NCBI RefSeq assembly: GCF_001885215.1 | Contig: NZ_CP018091.1 | Location: 2,666,001-2,730,000 of the forward strand | Direction: 5' to 3' | Source of the DNA: Synechococcus sp. SynAce01 | GTDB lineage: Bacteria > Cyanobacteriota > Cyanobacteriia > PCC-6307 > Cyanobiaceae | Length of the DNA: 64,000 nt | Shown: in pieces, positions 30,462-38,455 of the stretch | Position numbering within the stretch: position 1 is the first letter of the stretch | How the letters are laid out: every line of letters starts with the position of its first letter | Notes under the pieces: generated by a model | The model's database searches: none | Told to the model about the DNA's origin: nothing | What the model saw: only the letters and a program-made list of their open reading frames with translations | Made by a program: the position numbers and the translations under genes

Positions 30462-30707
30462 ATGGACTCCGACCAGCCCCGACATTCTTCCGAGGCCTTC
30501 CCTCACCCCGCCAAGGATCACGACAGCGAAGCCTCAGAGGACCCGTTCAGTCCGGGCTCGATGTTGCAAACCGGTTCTTCGTTGTTTGGAGGGCTGATTG
30601 GTTTCCTCGCCCTCTTCGTTCCTATTGCCGGAGTCGTCAGTGATCGGCTCACGCTTGAGAACACAGTCGTTCCCCCATCGCCAGCCCTAGTCCACGGGCA
30701 TCAGTAA
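30462..30707 (+). CDS. Small single-helix membrane protein, unknown
   Basis: 81 aa from the ATG at 30462. An acidic, polar N-terminus of about 40 residues precedes one strong hydrophobic helix (SLFGGLIGFLALFVPIAGVV), then SDRLTLENTVVPPSP. No family is recognised with certainty, but the composition is that of small picocyanobacterial membrane proteins. 174 bases separate it from the HTH gene. Confidence 0.5.
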   Translation: MDSDQPRHSSEAFPHPAKDHDSEASEDPFSPGSMLQTGSSLFGGLIGFLALFVPIAGVVSDRLTLENTVVPPSPALVHGHQ

Positions 30708-30765
30708 TCCGGTCGCCTCAGCGGCAGCTGGGTTGCTCCTTAGCGTCGCCACGAACCCTTGCACA

Positions 30766-30792
30766 CCTGCCCTCAACGACCGCGCGGGCAGG
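30766..30792 (+). promoter_or_regulatory. Upstream stem-loop in the ferredoxin leader
   Basis: CCTGCCC at 30766-30772 pairs exactly with GGGCAGG at 30786-30792 around a 13-base loop. It lies 59 bases after the previous stop and about 34 bases before the ferredoxin start. No U-tract follows, so it could be a leader structure or a weak terminator. Confidence 0.4.
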
Positions 30793-30799
30793 TAGGTTT

Positions 30800-30818
30800 G
30801 GAGGTGCCGTGTACCTCC
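30800..30818 (+). promoter_or_regulatory. SD-like / anti-SD hairpin before ferredoxin
   Basis: GGAGGT at 30800-30805 is exactly complementary to ACCTCC at 30813-30818, with a seven-base loop. The structure ends seven bases before the GTG start at 30826. The GGAGGT is too far (20 bases) from the GTG to serve as a normal ribosome-binding site, so folding may bring it closer or hide it. Confidence 0.4.
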
Positions 30819-30825
30819 GCAGTCC

Positions 30826-31188
30826 GTGCCCACCATCCGTTTTGAACAGGAAGGCCAGCAGGTTGGATGCATTGAGGGAGCCAACCTCCGCAAGGCGGCA
30901 CTCGATGCCGGCATCAACCCCTACAAAGGGGTGAACAACTTCAACAACTGCGGTGGCCTCGGCCAGTGCGGCACCTGCGTGGTGGAGGTGCTTGATGGCG
31001 CCCGCAACCTCTCCCCCCGCAGCGATGTCGAGCAGGTTTATTTGGCTGATCGGCCCGCGAGCTATCGCTTGAGCTGCCGTACCACCGTCAACGGTGATGT
31101 CAGCGTCCGCACCCGCCCTGATGCGGCGGTGGGTAAGGGCTCCAACAGCCTGGTGGGTGCGCTGAAGGCGCTGATCGGCAAAGCTTGA
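30826..31188 (+). CDS. 2Fe-2S ferredoxin
   Basis: 120 aa soluble electron carrier with a beta-grasp fold. Cluster ligands are NCGGLGQCGTCVVEV (three cysteines, C-x5-C-x2-C) near residues 45-56 and YRLSCRTTV near residue 84. It differs from the main photosynthetic PetF (about 97 aa, C-x4-C-x2-C) in spacing and tail, so it is an accessory ferredoxin. The start is GTG, preceded by two hairpins. Its TGA overlaps the next start as TTGA (31185-31188). Confidence 0.9.
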   Translation: MPTIRFEQEGQQVGCIEGANLRKAALDAGINPYKGVNNFNNCGGLGQCGTCVVEVLDGARNLSPRSDVEQVYLADRPASYRLSCRTTVNGDVSVRTRPDAAVGKGSNSLVGALKALIGKA

Positions 31189-31604
31189 GCCCAGGTCCCC
31201 TCAAGCTTTACAGCTACTCCCGCTGCTCAACCTGCCGCAAGGCAATCGCCTGGCTCGACCAAAAGGCGATCGCCTACAGCCTGGTTGATATCACGCTGAC
31301 CCCGCCTTCACGGGCCGAGCTTGCCTTGGCTTGGGAACGGCTGCCTGTGCCTCGGCGGTTGTTCAACACCAGTGGGTTGAGCTACCGCGCTTTGGGGCCA
31401 GCGGTCGTTAAGGAGATGGAACCTGAGCAGGCCATCGACGCCCTCTCTGCTGACGGCAAACTGATCCGCAGACCCTTCCTGATCAGTTCAGACGGCTCGT
31501 CGCTGCTGGTGGGCTTTGGCTTTGATCCTCTGGCCTGGTCCCAGGTCCTGGTGAAGCTTCTGCCGGAACCATCAGCTGATCCAGCTCTCGAATCAGGGCA
31601 TTGA
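31185..31604 (+). CDS. ArsC/Spx-family thioredoxin-fold protein
   Basis: 139 aa. The N-terminal KLYSYSRCSTCRKAIAWL holds a CxxC, and VVKEMEPEQAIDAL and IRRPFLI are typical of the ArsC/Spx fold. A true arsenate reductase activity cannot be assumed. The TTG start forms a TTGA overlap with the ferredoxin stop, so a redox link with that ferredoxin is plausible. The last 122 bases overlap the convergent gene at 31483. Confidence 0.82.
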   Translation: MSPGPLKLYSYSRCSTCRKAIAWLDQKAIAYSLVDITLTPPSRAELALAWERLPVPRRLFNTSGLSYRALGPAVVKEMEPEQAIDALSADGKLIRRPFLISSDGSSLLVGFGFDPLAWSQVLVKLLPEPSADPALESGH

Positions 31605-33024
31605 TCCCGGTGCGGTTGATCTGGCCCAGGTAGTTCAGCTTGAGTTCCTCCAGCAGCGTGCAGAGCAGCTGCTGGCTGCGCTCAAGCGCCACGCTGTTCT
31701 CCAGGGAATCGGCCAGTTCCTCCCAGAAGCGGTCCAGAACGCGCTCCAACAGGTCGATCTGCTGGTTATCCGGTTTCTGGATCCGATCCCCAGCGCTGCG
31801 TGAAAGATCGAGCAGGCTCTGGACCACGCCGCTGGCCAATTGCTTGGAGAGGCCAAGCTCCAGCTGCAGCAGGGGCTGAAGCTGGCGAAGGCCAGGGGGT
31901 ACCACCATTCCCTGCAGGGTTTGTTGCAGAGAATGGCTGAGCACGGCCTCCAGTTCGGGGCCAAGGCGCGGAGCGACCTGACGCAGCAACAACGGGCCCC
32001 AGATCCGCGTCAGTTCCACCACCTCCCGCTCGTCATTGAGGTTCACGTTCTGGTGGCTCGGCAAGCGCCGGATGCGCTCGGGCCATTGGGATGAACGGAT
32101 CAGGCCCTGGGCTCCATCCATCAATTGCAGCGCCAGCACCTCGAACAGTTCCACTGCCAGCAAGGCGACCACGACACGGCTGACCACGGCCCGCAGGGGC
32201 TCAAAATTGGCCAGTCCACTGGTCTGCAACCGCTCGACCACCGGAATCACCCGCAGCAGGGGCCAGAACGGCAGCAGCAGGGGCAGATCGGTCCAGCGGC
32301 GCAACAGGGCCTGACCCCAGCTCAGCCCCGGCAATCGCCGCCTGGAGCGGATCACCCGCAGCAGGATATCGACCAGAAAGACACTCTGAAAAAGAAGTAG
32401 ATCGCCGCGCCAGAAGTGGTCGGTGGGCCGGCCGTTCTCATCGATCGAGCGCCAGTAATTGGTGGCCACCAGGGGCAGGATTTGCTGGCGCCAGAACTGC
32501 CGTTCCTCGGGCCAGGGGTTCTGGGCCAGCCAGTCATCGCTGAGCAGGACAGCGGCGGATTCCTTGGAGGAATCCAGGTCAGCACGGTCCCGTAAGCGGT
32601 TCTTGATCTTCTCGAGGGTGCCCGAGCCGCCCGAGGCCAGAAAAGGGTTCTCGGCAATCATCTCCTGGGCGAGTTCCACCTGGGCGCGCCTCAGATCTGG
32701 CGCCGCGGAGCCGGCCGTCAGGGCCTGATCGAGTTCGTTGAAGCGTTCGCTGAAAGCCTGGGTTTCGCGGTGGGGTTCGATCCCCTTGATGGGGTCATAC
32801 AGCGGCGTGATGTTCGGCAGCCAACGCAGCCGCAACACCAGAGGCACCGATGGCAAGGGATAGAGGTTGCGCTGCAGCCAGAAGGTTCGCAGCGGCACGT
32901 AGCTGATGTCGAAGCAGATCCAGAGCAGGTTGAGGCTCGCCCAGAGTGCGACGAACTGATCCCAGCGCCTAGCCAGCCGGCTCTCACCGTTGCTTCGCAG
33001 GGTCTGCCAGCGGGGCCTTGCCAT
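31483..33024 (-). CDS. Multi-spanning membrane protein, unknown
   Basis: 513 aa from the ATG at 33024. About four hydrophobic helices are visible: LNLLWICFDISYVPLRTFWL near residue 33, FQSVFLVDILLRVI near 213, DLPLLLPFWPLLRVIPVV near 245, and VVVALLAVELFEVLALQLM near 286. The C-terminal ~180 residues are helical and soluble, ending in a Pro/Ser-rich tail. No catalytic motif or family is recognised. The gene overlaps the ArsC-like gene by 122 bases in the antisense direction. Confidence 0.65.
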   Translation of the reverse strand: MARPRWQTLRSNGESRLARRWDQFVALWASLNLLWICFDISYVPLRTFWLQRNLYPLPSVPLVLRLRWLPNITPLYDPIKGIEPHRETQAFSERFNELDQALTAGSAAPDLRRAQVELAQEMIAENPFLASGGSGTLEKIKNRLRDRADLDSSKESAAVLLSDDWLAQNPWPEERQFWRQQILPLVATNYWRSIDENGRPTDHFWRGDLLLFQSVFLVDILLRVIRSRRRLPGLSWGQALLRRWTDLPLLLPFWPLLRVIPVVERLQTSGLANFEPLRAVVSRVVVALLAVELFEVLALQLMDGAQGLIRSSQWPERIRRLPSHQNVNLNDEREVVELTRIWGPLLLRQVAPRLGPELEAVLSHSLQQTLQGMVVPPGLRQLQPLLQLELGLSKQLASGVVQSLLDLSRSAGDRIQKPDNQQIDLLERVLDRFWEELADSLENSVALERSQQLLCTLLEELKLNYLGQINRTGINALIRELDQLMVPAEASPGPGTRPEDQSQSPPAATSRLN

Positions 33025-33139
33025 GGGGCCGTTGCAATCCGCACCAGGGTAGGGAGGGGGTCGCCGAGCTCAGCACGTAGGGTTCAGGTCTGGTCCAGCC
33101 GCACGAGCCAGGACCTGCCATCCAGACGCCATAGGTGCT

Positions 33140-33922
33140 TTGACTGCCGAGGATCCCCCGTCACCACTTCTGGGGCCGCCACAGAAATCAGAATCCACCA
33201 ACCCCCGGCCCCAAGAGAGTGCCTGGGCCTTCTGGCGCAGTGTGGTGTTCACCCTGGCGCTGGCCCTTGGGATCCGCCATTTCCTGATTGAAGCCCGCTT
33301 CATTCCATCCGGCTCGATGTTGCCGGGGCTTCAGATCCAAGACCGGCTGCTGGTCGAGAAGATCAGCTATCGCGGCCGCAACCCTGAGCGCGGAGAAATT
33401 GTGGTGTTCAATTCACCATTCCATTTCGATCCTGCCCTCAGGGTGGATCACCAGGCAGGCCCGCTGCGCTGCCTGCTGGTGAACCTGCCGCTGCTGGGCT
33501 CGATCCCGGGCATCCAGTCGCCCGCCTGTGACGCCTACATCAAACGGGTCGTGGCCATTGCCGGCGACCGCGTGACAGTCAATCCCCAGGGGCAGGTCTG
33601 GCTCAACGGTCAGCCGCTGAGCGAACCCTATGTTCAGAATTTCTGCCAAACCGATGAACAGGGGATCGGACCCTGCCGCAGTCTGAACACAGTGGTCCCC
33701 CTGGGCCATGTGCTGGCCTTGGGGGACAACCGCGCCAATAGCTGGGATGGCCGTTTCTGGCCCGGGGGTGCCTTTCTGCCTGAGAAGGAAATCATCGGCA
33801 GGGCCTTCTTCCGGTTCTGGCCGCTCGACCGCACCGGTGAGCTTGGTGAAGGCGATGGGCTTACCCCGCCAGCCCCCGCCAAAGTTCCGGCAGCAACCCC
33901 GTCGCCAGCACCTGCCCCGTAA
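33140..33922 (+). CDS. lepB: Signal peptidase I
   Basis: 260 aa membrane-anchored serine peptidase that releases exported proteins. The N-terminal helix (WRSVVFTLALALGIRHFLI) is followed by the catalytic serine in FIPSGSMLPGL, the catalytic lysine in YIKRVVAIAGDRV, and box E LALGDNRANSWDGRFWP. The start is TTG at 33140. The C-terminal 25 residues are a Pro/Ala-rich tail whose DNA overlaps the convergent dihydroorotase-like gene by 62 bases. Confidence 0.94.
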   Translation: MTAEDPPSPLLGPPQKSESTNPRPQESAWAFWRSVVFTLALALGIRHFLIEARFIPSGSMLPGLQIQDRLLVEKISYRGRNPERGEIVVFNSPFHFDPALRVDHQAGPLRCLLVNLPLLGSIPGIQSPACDAYIKRVVAIAGDRVTVNPQGQVWLNGQPLSEPYVQNFCQTDEQGIGPCRSLNTVVPLGHVLALGDNRANSWDGRFWPGGAFLPEKEIIGRAFFRFWPLDRTGELGEGDGLTPPAPAKVPAATPSPAPAP

Positions 33923-35129
33923 GCGACTGGTCAGCAAACGGCTGATTGGCAGCCAGGGATCCATGGATGTCGGAGGCCGGCTGCCAGACCTGGCCGGGGT
34001 CGAACAGCAGCCAACGCTGGTCGCCGATCGCCAACGACTCCTCAGCCAACCCCAGGTAGCGGGCAGGGCCCCAACAGAGGGCGTCCCAAAGCGCCTCCAC
34101 CGTCCAGCCGTGGCCTACCACCAGCTCCTGCCAGAGAGACGGCAGGACGTGGCGATGGCCGGCAAGACCTGGACGACGCTGATCGATCGGCAGCAGCCGT
34201 TCTTCGGCGTCGAGGGGAAGGTGATGGACTGCCACAGCGCTGAGCACCCCATCGGCCAGCCCGGCCACCAGGGCTCTGCGGTCAGCAGGCCCGCCGAGGG
34301 AGGGGGTCAGTCGCCAACCCTCGGCGCTGGGATCAAGCCGGCCACTGTCGGCCACCAGATGCCACCAGCAGACACTGGCCGGCAGCGTGCCGTTGCCAGC
34401 GCGCAGCAGGGCAACGCCAGCGGCCGTGGAGAGGTTGCACAGGCGGAGTTCCTGGCCGCTGAGGGTTTGGCTCAGGGCCAATACGCTCTGCAGGGGCAGG
34501 GTTTCGCTGATTGTTGGATCGGGCGGCCAGCCGGCCCTGAGGGCTTCGACCCCCTCGCGCACGAAACCTTCCATGGCCAGCGCAGGGTCGCGCGGAGCGA
34601 GCAACACCGGTCGCCCCGCCGCTTCGCCCAGCCGTAATCCACGTTCAACCAGGGCCAAAGGGGGCAACTGGTCGTCGTCGGCCAGGCCGATCGCGCCTGC
34701 GGCGATCAGTTCGGCGTGGGGGGCCAGGTCAAGGCCGGAGCCACCGAGGCTGAAGCCGCCCCAGAGCGGCAACTGAAACGGCGGTGGACAGCGCAGCTGC
34801 AGCCGCTCGGGCCGGTCCCGCCAGCTGCGGCTGCGCGGCAGCAGTGCCACGGTGCCGTAACCCGCAGCCGAGGCTGAGTGCACCAGGCTCTCGAGGGTTT
34901 CGGCCGTGCCGTCCTCGGGCCGCTCCAACAGGCTGTGTGGATCCACCAGGGCCGGAGCCAACAGCCAATCAAGGGCAGGACGTGGGGCCAAGCCCAGGGC
35001 TTCGGCTGCGGCCACAGCCCCCGGCCCAAGGGCCTGCAGCCGTCCGTTCTCCAGGAGCACATCCTCGTGGCGCAAGCGATGGCCTGGACCCTCCAGAAAG
35101 CGGACGCCCTGAAGAAAACAGGCCGTCAT
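33861..35129 (-). CDS. Dihydroorotase-like protein lacking metal ligands
   Basis: 422 aa amidohydrolase-fold protein of the PyrC/dihydroorotase class by overall pattern. The metal motif D-x-H-x-H is DPHSLLE, so the second His is Leu and the substrate Arg is Glu. The HxSTA block reads NLSTA, and the usual DHAP block reads HHLP. Without ligands it is unlikely to hydrolyse dihydroorotate and may be a non-catalytic partner like known pseudo-dihydroorotases. The start ATG shares a base with the upstream stop (TGATG at 35127-35131 on the minus strand). Confidence 0.78.
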   Translation of the reverse strand: MTACFLQGVRFLEGPGHRLRHEDVLLENGRLQALGPGAVAAAEALGLAPRPALDWLLAPALVDPHSLLERPEDGTAETLESLVHSASAAGYGTVALLPRSRSWRDRPERLQLRCPPPFQLPLWGGFSLGGSGLDLAPHAELIAAGAIGLADDDQLPPLALVERGLRLGEAAGRPVLLAPRDPALAMEGFVREGVEALRAGWPPDPTISETLPLQSVLALSQTLSGQELRLCNLSTAAGVALLRAGNGTLPASVCWWHLVADSGRLDPSAEGWRLTPSLGGPADRRALVAGLADGVLSAVAVHHLPLDAEERLLPIDQRRPGLAGHRHVLPSLWQELVVGHGWTVEALWDALCWGPARYLGLAEESLAIGDQRWLLFDPGQVWQPASDIHGSLAANQPFADQSLTGQVLATGLLPELWRGLAG

Positions 35130-36493
35130 CAGAGCGCCCCGGCTGCGGTCTGATCGAGCACACCGCCGAGATGGGTGGTCAGATTCAGGCAGGTCACCAC
35201 CGGCTGCCGCTGGCCAAACGGGCCGCTCTCCTCGCCAGATGGCAGGGGCGCCGGGTAGTCGATCACGCTGACCCCGCCGTTGCCCTGCTTGACCATCCAG
35301 ATCGCCGCTGGGCCGAGGCCAAGGAGGTCGCAGAGGATCGTTTTATTGACGGCATCATGGGCAACGACCAAGGCCGTTTCATCGGCATCGAGGCCAGCGG
35401 CGATTCGCCCGAAGCTGGCGACGGATCGGTGCCAGACATCCTGAAGCGTTTCACCCTCGGGCATCTGCACCGTGTGGGGCGCGAGCTTCCAGGAGTTCAG
35501 CAACTCGGGCCAACCCGCCTGGATCTCGGCTTCCAGTTGCCCTTCCCAAAGGCCATGGCCAATTTCCACCAGTCCCTTCAGGCAGGTGAGCGGGATGTCG
35601 GAGCGCCCGGCCAGGATGCATTCGGCGGTCTGACGGGGGCGGGCCATTGAACTGGCGTAGGCGCGCTGGATCGGCACAGCGGCCAGGCAGCGGCCAGCCG
35701 CCTCCGCCTGGACAAAACCTTGGCTATTGAGCGGAATATCGATCTGGCCCTGGAAGCGGCCCTGGCGATTCCATTCGGTCTCGCCGTGGCGCACCAGCAG
35801 CAACCGCGGACCAGGACCCTTGACTGGCAACGCCGGGCCGAGATGGGCCGTGCTGTTCAGTGATTCAATCTGCAGCTCGGGAGTGCCGCCAGCAGCGGCG
35901 CTCAGATTCAGGACCGAAAGGGAGCAGTTATCGATCCGTAAGCGCTGAAAGCAGCTGGCAGGCAACCCCAACAGGTTCAGCAACAGGCACCGCAAGATGG
36001 CGCTGTGGGCCACAACGAGAACGGTTTGATCAGCGGCGCCGGGGGGATGGAGCCGCTTTAACTTCTCCAGCCACTGGCCTGCCTGAAGCATCAGTTCGGC
36101 GATCGGCCGATAGGGGCTGCCGTCGTGGCGCCTGAGCTCAAGCTGGTCAGGGGCCTGGAGCCAGAGCCGATAGGACTCAGGAAAACGTTGTTTGAGTTCG
36201 CTGCTCAGCAGGCCGGTCCAGGGTTCGAAGTCCACCTCAAGCAGGCCCTCCTCGAGCTGGGCGCTGAGGCCGCCAGCCTGGGCGCCCAGCAGCAGGGCCG
36301 CCGTATCCCGGGCCCGGCTGAGTGGGGAGCTGTAGGCCGCCGTGATGGTCAGGGGCTTCAGCGCCGCGCCTGTGACCAAGGCCTGCTCCCGGCCCTGGTC
36401 GCTCAATGACGACAGATCGTCACGGCCCTGCACCCGGCGTTCAAGGTTGAAGCTGCTCAGTCCATGGCGGACCAGCAGGAGCCTGAGGGGCAC
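35129..36493 (-). CDS. Tandem histidine phosphatase (phosphoglycerate mutase-like)
   Basis: 454 aa with two complete histidine phosphatase domains. Domain 1 (residues 1-210): LLLVRHGLSSFN, SSPLSRARDTA, VVAHSAILR. Domain 2 (residues 235-440): LLLVRHGETEWNRQG, SSMARPRQTA, VVAHDAVNK. The RHG histidines are present in both. Substrates are unknown; such proteins are often annotated GpmB. The GTG at 36493 was chosen because the RHG motif starts five residues later. It is probably coupled to the dihydroorotase-like gene. Confidence 0.87.
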   Translation of the reverse strand: MPLRLLLVRHGLSSFNLERRVQGRDDLSSLSDQGREQALVTGAALKPLTITAAYSSPLSRARDTAALLLGAQAGGLSAQLEEGLLEVDFEPWTGLLSSELKQRFPESYRLWLQAPDQLELRRHDGSPYRPIAELMLQAGQWLEKLKRLHPPGAADQTVLVVAHSAILRCLLLNLLGLPASCFQRLRIDNCSLSVLNLSAAAGGTPELQIESLNSTAHLGPALPVKGPGPRLLLVRHGETEWNRQGRFQGQIDIPLNSQGFVQAEAAGRCLAAVPIQRAYASSMARPRQTAECILAGRSDIPLTCLKGLVEIGHGLWEGQLEAEIQAGWPELLNSWKLAPHTVQMPEGETLQDVWHRSVASFGRIAAGLDADETALVVAHDAVNKTILCDLLGLGPAAIWMVKQGNGGVSVIDYPAPLPSGEESGPFGQRQPVVTCLNLTTHLGGVLDQTAAGAL

Positions 36494-36566
36494 GAAACAA
36501 AGGCCGAAAACGTGGCCATCGTATGGGAGGGCTCCGGGTGAGAATCGAGCGATCGAGGAAGGACGG

Positions 36567-37928
36567 TTGAATCCAGGCGAAAATCGGCAACGCAAGTTGC
36601 CTTGGAAGCTGGGGCTGGCCATGGTCTGTTTGGCCTTGAGCGTGCTGCTCTGGGTCAATGGGCTGGTGGAAAGCCTGGGGCGGCCATCGGTCGGCAACGA
36701 TCTCATGCGCCGCCAGCTGGAGCTGGCGGCTCTGGCCGAGCCACAGGTGCCCCCATCGCTTCGCCCTTTGCTGATTGGAGAAAATCCGCAGGCAGCCCTT
36801 CTCCAAGAACTCGACCGGCAAGCCACGGCCAGTGACCAGCTGCTGCGGGCCCTCTTGCAACGCAACAGTACCGAGCCCGAACGGGCTAGGCCCGTGCTCG
36901 AGGAGCTACGCAACAGCGGCGATCCGATCAGCCGCGCCCTGGCGACAAGGCTGCTGGAGATTGCCGTTCTCCCTGGGGGGCAAGCGATCCCTGCCGATCA
37001 ACTGCCCGCCGATCCGCTGCTGCAGAGGCTGAGCTGCCAGGCCCTTGGGGCAACCCCGTCCAGCTGCGCCAATCCCCAGGCGGAGGGGCGGGCCGTGCTT
37101 CAACTGGCCGGGATCAACCTCGTTCCAGCCCTGGCCCTGCTGGCCGGTGTGGTTCTGATTGCTCGCGAAGGCTGGTTGCGCTGGCGCGGCAAAACCCCAC
37201 CACTGCCCCCCTTGCTCGGCCCCCAGCTCGGGGTGATCGATGTGATCCTGCTGATCGCCGGCGGTTTTGTGTTGCTGGGCGCCCTGGTCACCCCACTGCT
37301 GATCAGTCCCTTGATCAGCCGGCTGCTGGCCGTGCTCCAGGTCGGGTCTCCCCTGGCCGAGGGGCTGACGGTGCTCCTTCTCTACTTAGGACTGATGGCG
37401 GCGCCCCTGGCCATTCTCAGACTGATGCTCAACGGTGAGCCTCCCCAGGGGGGCTGGCTGCAATACCGCTGGCGACCGCCTGGTCCGCCGTTGGCTCAGG
37501 CGTTCAAGGGCTTCCTGATCGTGTTGCCCTTGGTCAGCCTGACCGGCTGGCTGCAGCAGCTGGTCTGGAGCGACCCGGGCGGAAGCAATCCCTTGCTGGA
37601 TCTCGTGCTGCGCAGCGACAGCGGCTGGACACTCTTCTGCTTTGCCTTCACGGCGATCGTGCTGGCTCCCCTGTTTGAGGAAACCATTTTCGGGGGGGTG
37701 TTGCTGCCGGTCATGGCCCGCAAGCTTGGCCCGATCTGGGGCGTGGTGCTCAGCAGTGCGATCTTCGGACTGGCCCATCTCAGCCTCGGCGAGCTCTCGC
37801 CGCTCTTCGTTCTCGGCTTGGCCCTGGGATGGCTGAGGCTCTCGAGCGGCCGGCTGAGCTCCTGCATCTGGATGCACGCGCTATGGAACGGTCTCACCTT
37901 CAGCAATCTGGTCTTGCTGGGAAGCTGA
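36567..37928 (+). CDS. CPBP-family intramembrane metalloprotease
   Basis: 453 aa. The TTG at 36567 is preceded by AGGAAGG at normal spacing. An N-terminal helix and a soluble ~150-residue region come first, then about seven membrane helices. The CPBP active-site motifs are FEETIFGGVLLP (the usual EExxxR arginine position is Gly), FGLAHLSLGE and the C-terminal HALWNG. Related eukaryotic proteins process CAAX tails; cyanobacterial substrates are unknown. Divergent from the histidine phosphatase by 73 bases. Confidence 0.85.
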   Translation: MNPGENRQRKLPWKLGLAMVCLALSVLLWVNGLVESLGRPSVGNDLMRRQLELAALAEPQVPPSLRPLLIGENPQAALLQELDRQATASDQLLRALLQRNSTEPERARPVLEELRNSGDPISRALATRLLEIAVLPGGQAIPADQLPADPLLQRLSCQALGATPSSCANPQAEGRAVLQLAGINLVPALALLAGVVLIAREGWLRWRGKTPPLPPLLGPQLGVIDVILLIAGGFVLLGALVTPLLISPLISRLLAVLQVGSPLAEGLTVLLLYLGLMAAPLAILRLMLNGEPPQGGWLQYRWRPPGPPLAQAFKGFLIVLPLVSLTGWLQQLVWSDPGGSNPLLDLVLRSDSGWTLFCFAFTAIVLAPLFEETIFGGVLLPVMARKLGPIWGVVLSSAIFGLAHLSLGELSPLFVLGLALGWLRLSSGRLSSCIWMHALWNGLTFSNLVLLGS

Positions 37929-37989
37929 TCTGTGCCTTGCTGAGCCTCTAGGTGCATGGTTCACTTGCACAGGCTCCTTTCAGGTTTCA

Positions 37990-38454
37990 GTGGTTGCTGC
38001 CTCGTCGTCCCCACGCTCCGGCCATCGGCGTTCTCTTGACTTGATCCAGGGCTCGATGTCGGCACGCAAGGTGGCCAGGCAGGCCCCCGTGCTGGCTGGC
38101 CTGCACCGGGTTGCCGATGGGCTCCTGCTGGCCCTGGGTGGATCGATGATCGGCCTTTCCGTTCTGACGCTCCACTGGCAGGGGGCCTGGACCAAAAGTT
38201 TTCAACAGCTCGAGGCATCGCAGACACTCGAACATCGCCTCCAGGAGTCCACCTCCCAGCTGGAGCAGCACCACCTGGCGATGGCGCGGCGTCCGGGTCA
38301 ACTCGTTCCCACCACCATCAAAAACCTGATCCATCTCCCCCCGGTCCCCGAGAGGGCCATCGAGGTCTCGCAGCCTGTTTCGCTCCAGGCTGTAGCACCT
38401 TCTGCGGAGCAGACAGTGGAGCAGATCATTCCCTTGATCCGTCCGGGCTATTGA
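37990..38454 (+). CDS. FtsL-like bitopic membrane protein
   Basis: 154 aa from the GTG at 37990 (an in-frame ATG at 38056 gives 132 aa). A short basic cytoplasmic part precedes one membrane helix (GLLLALGGSMIGLSVLTL) and a coiled coil-like stretch (FQQLEASQTLEHRLQEST, SQLEQHHL). It sits one base before the ftsI start. Topology plus position suggest an FtsL/DivIC-type divisome protein, but sequence similarity to FtsL is not demonstrable by eye. Confidence 0.6.
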   Translation: MVAASSSPRSGHRRSLDLIQGSMSARKVARQAPVLAGLHRVADGLLLALGGSMIGLSVLTLHWQGAWTKSFQQLEASQTLEHRLQESTSQLEQHHLAMARRPGQLVPTTIKNLIHLPPVPERAIEVSQPVSLQAVAPSAEQTVEQIIPLIRPGY

Positions 38455-38455
38455 G

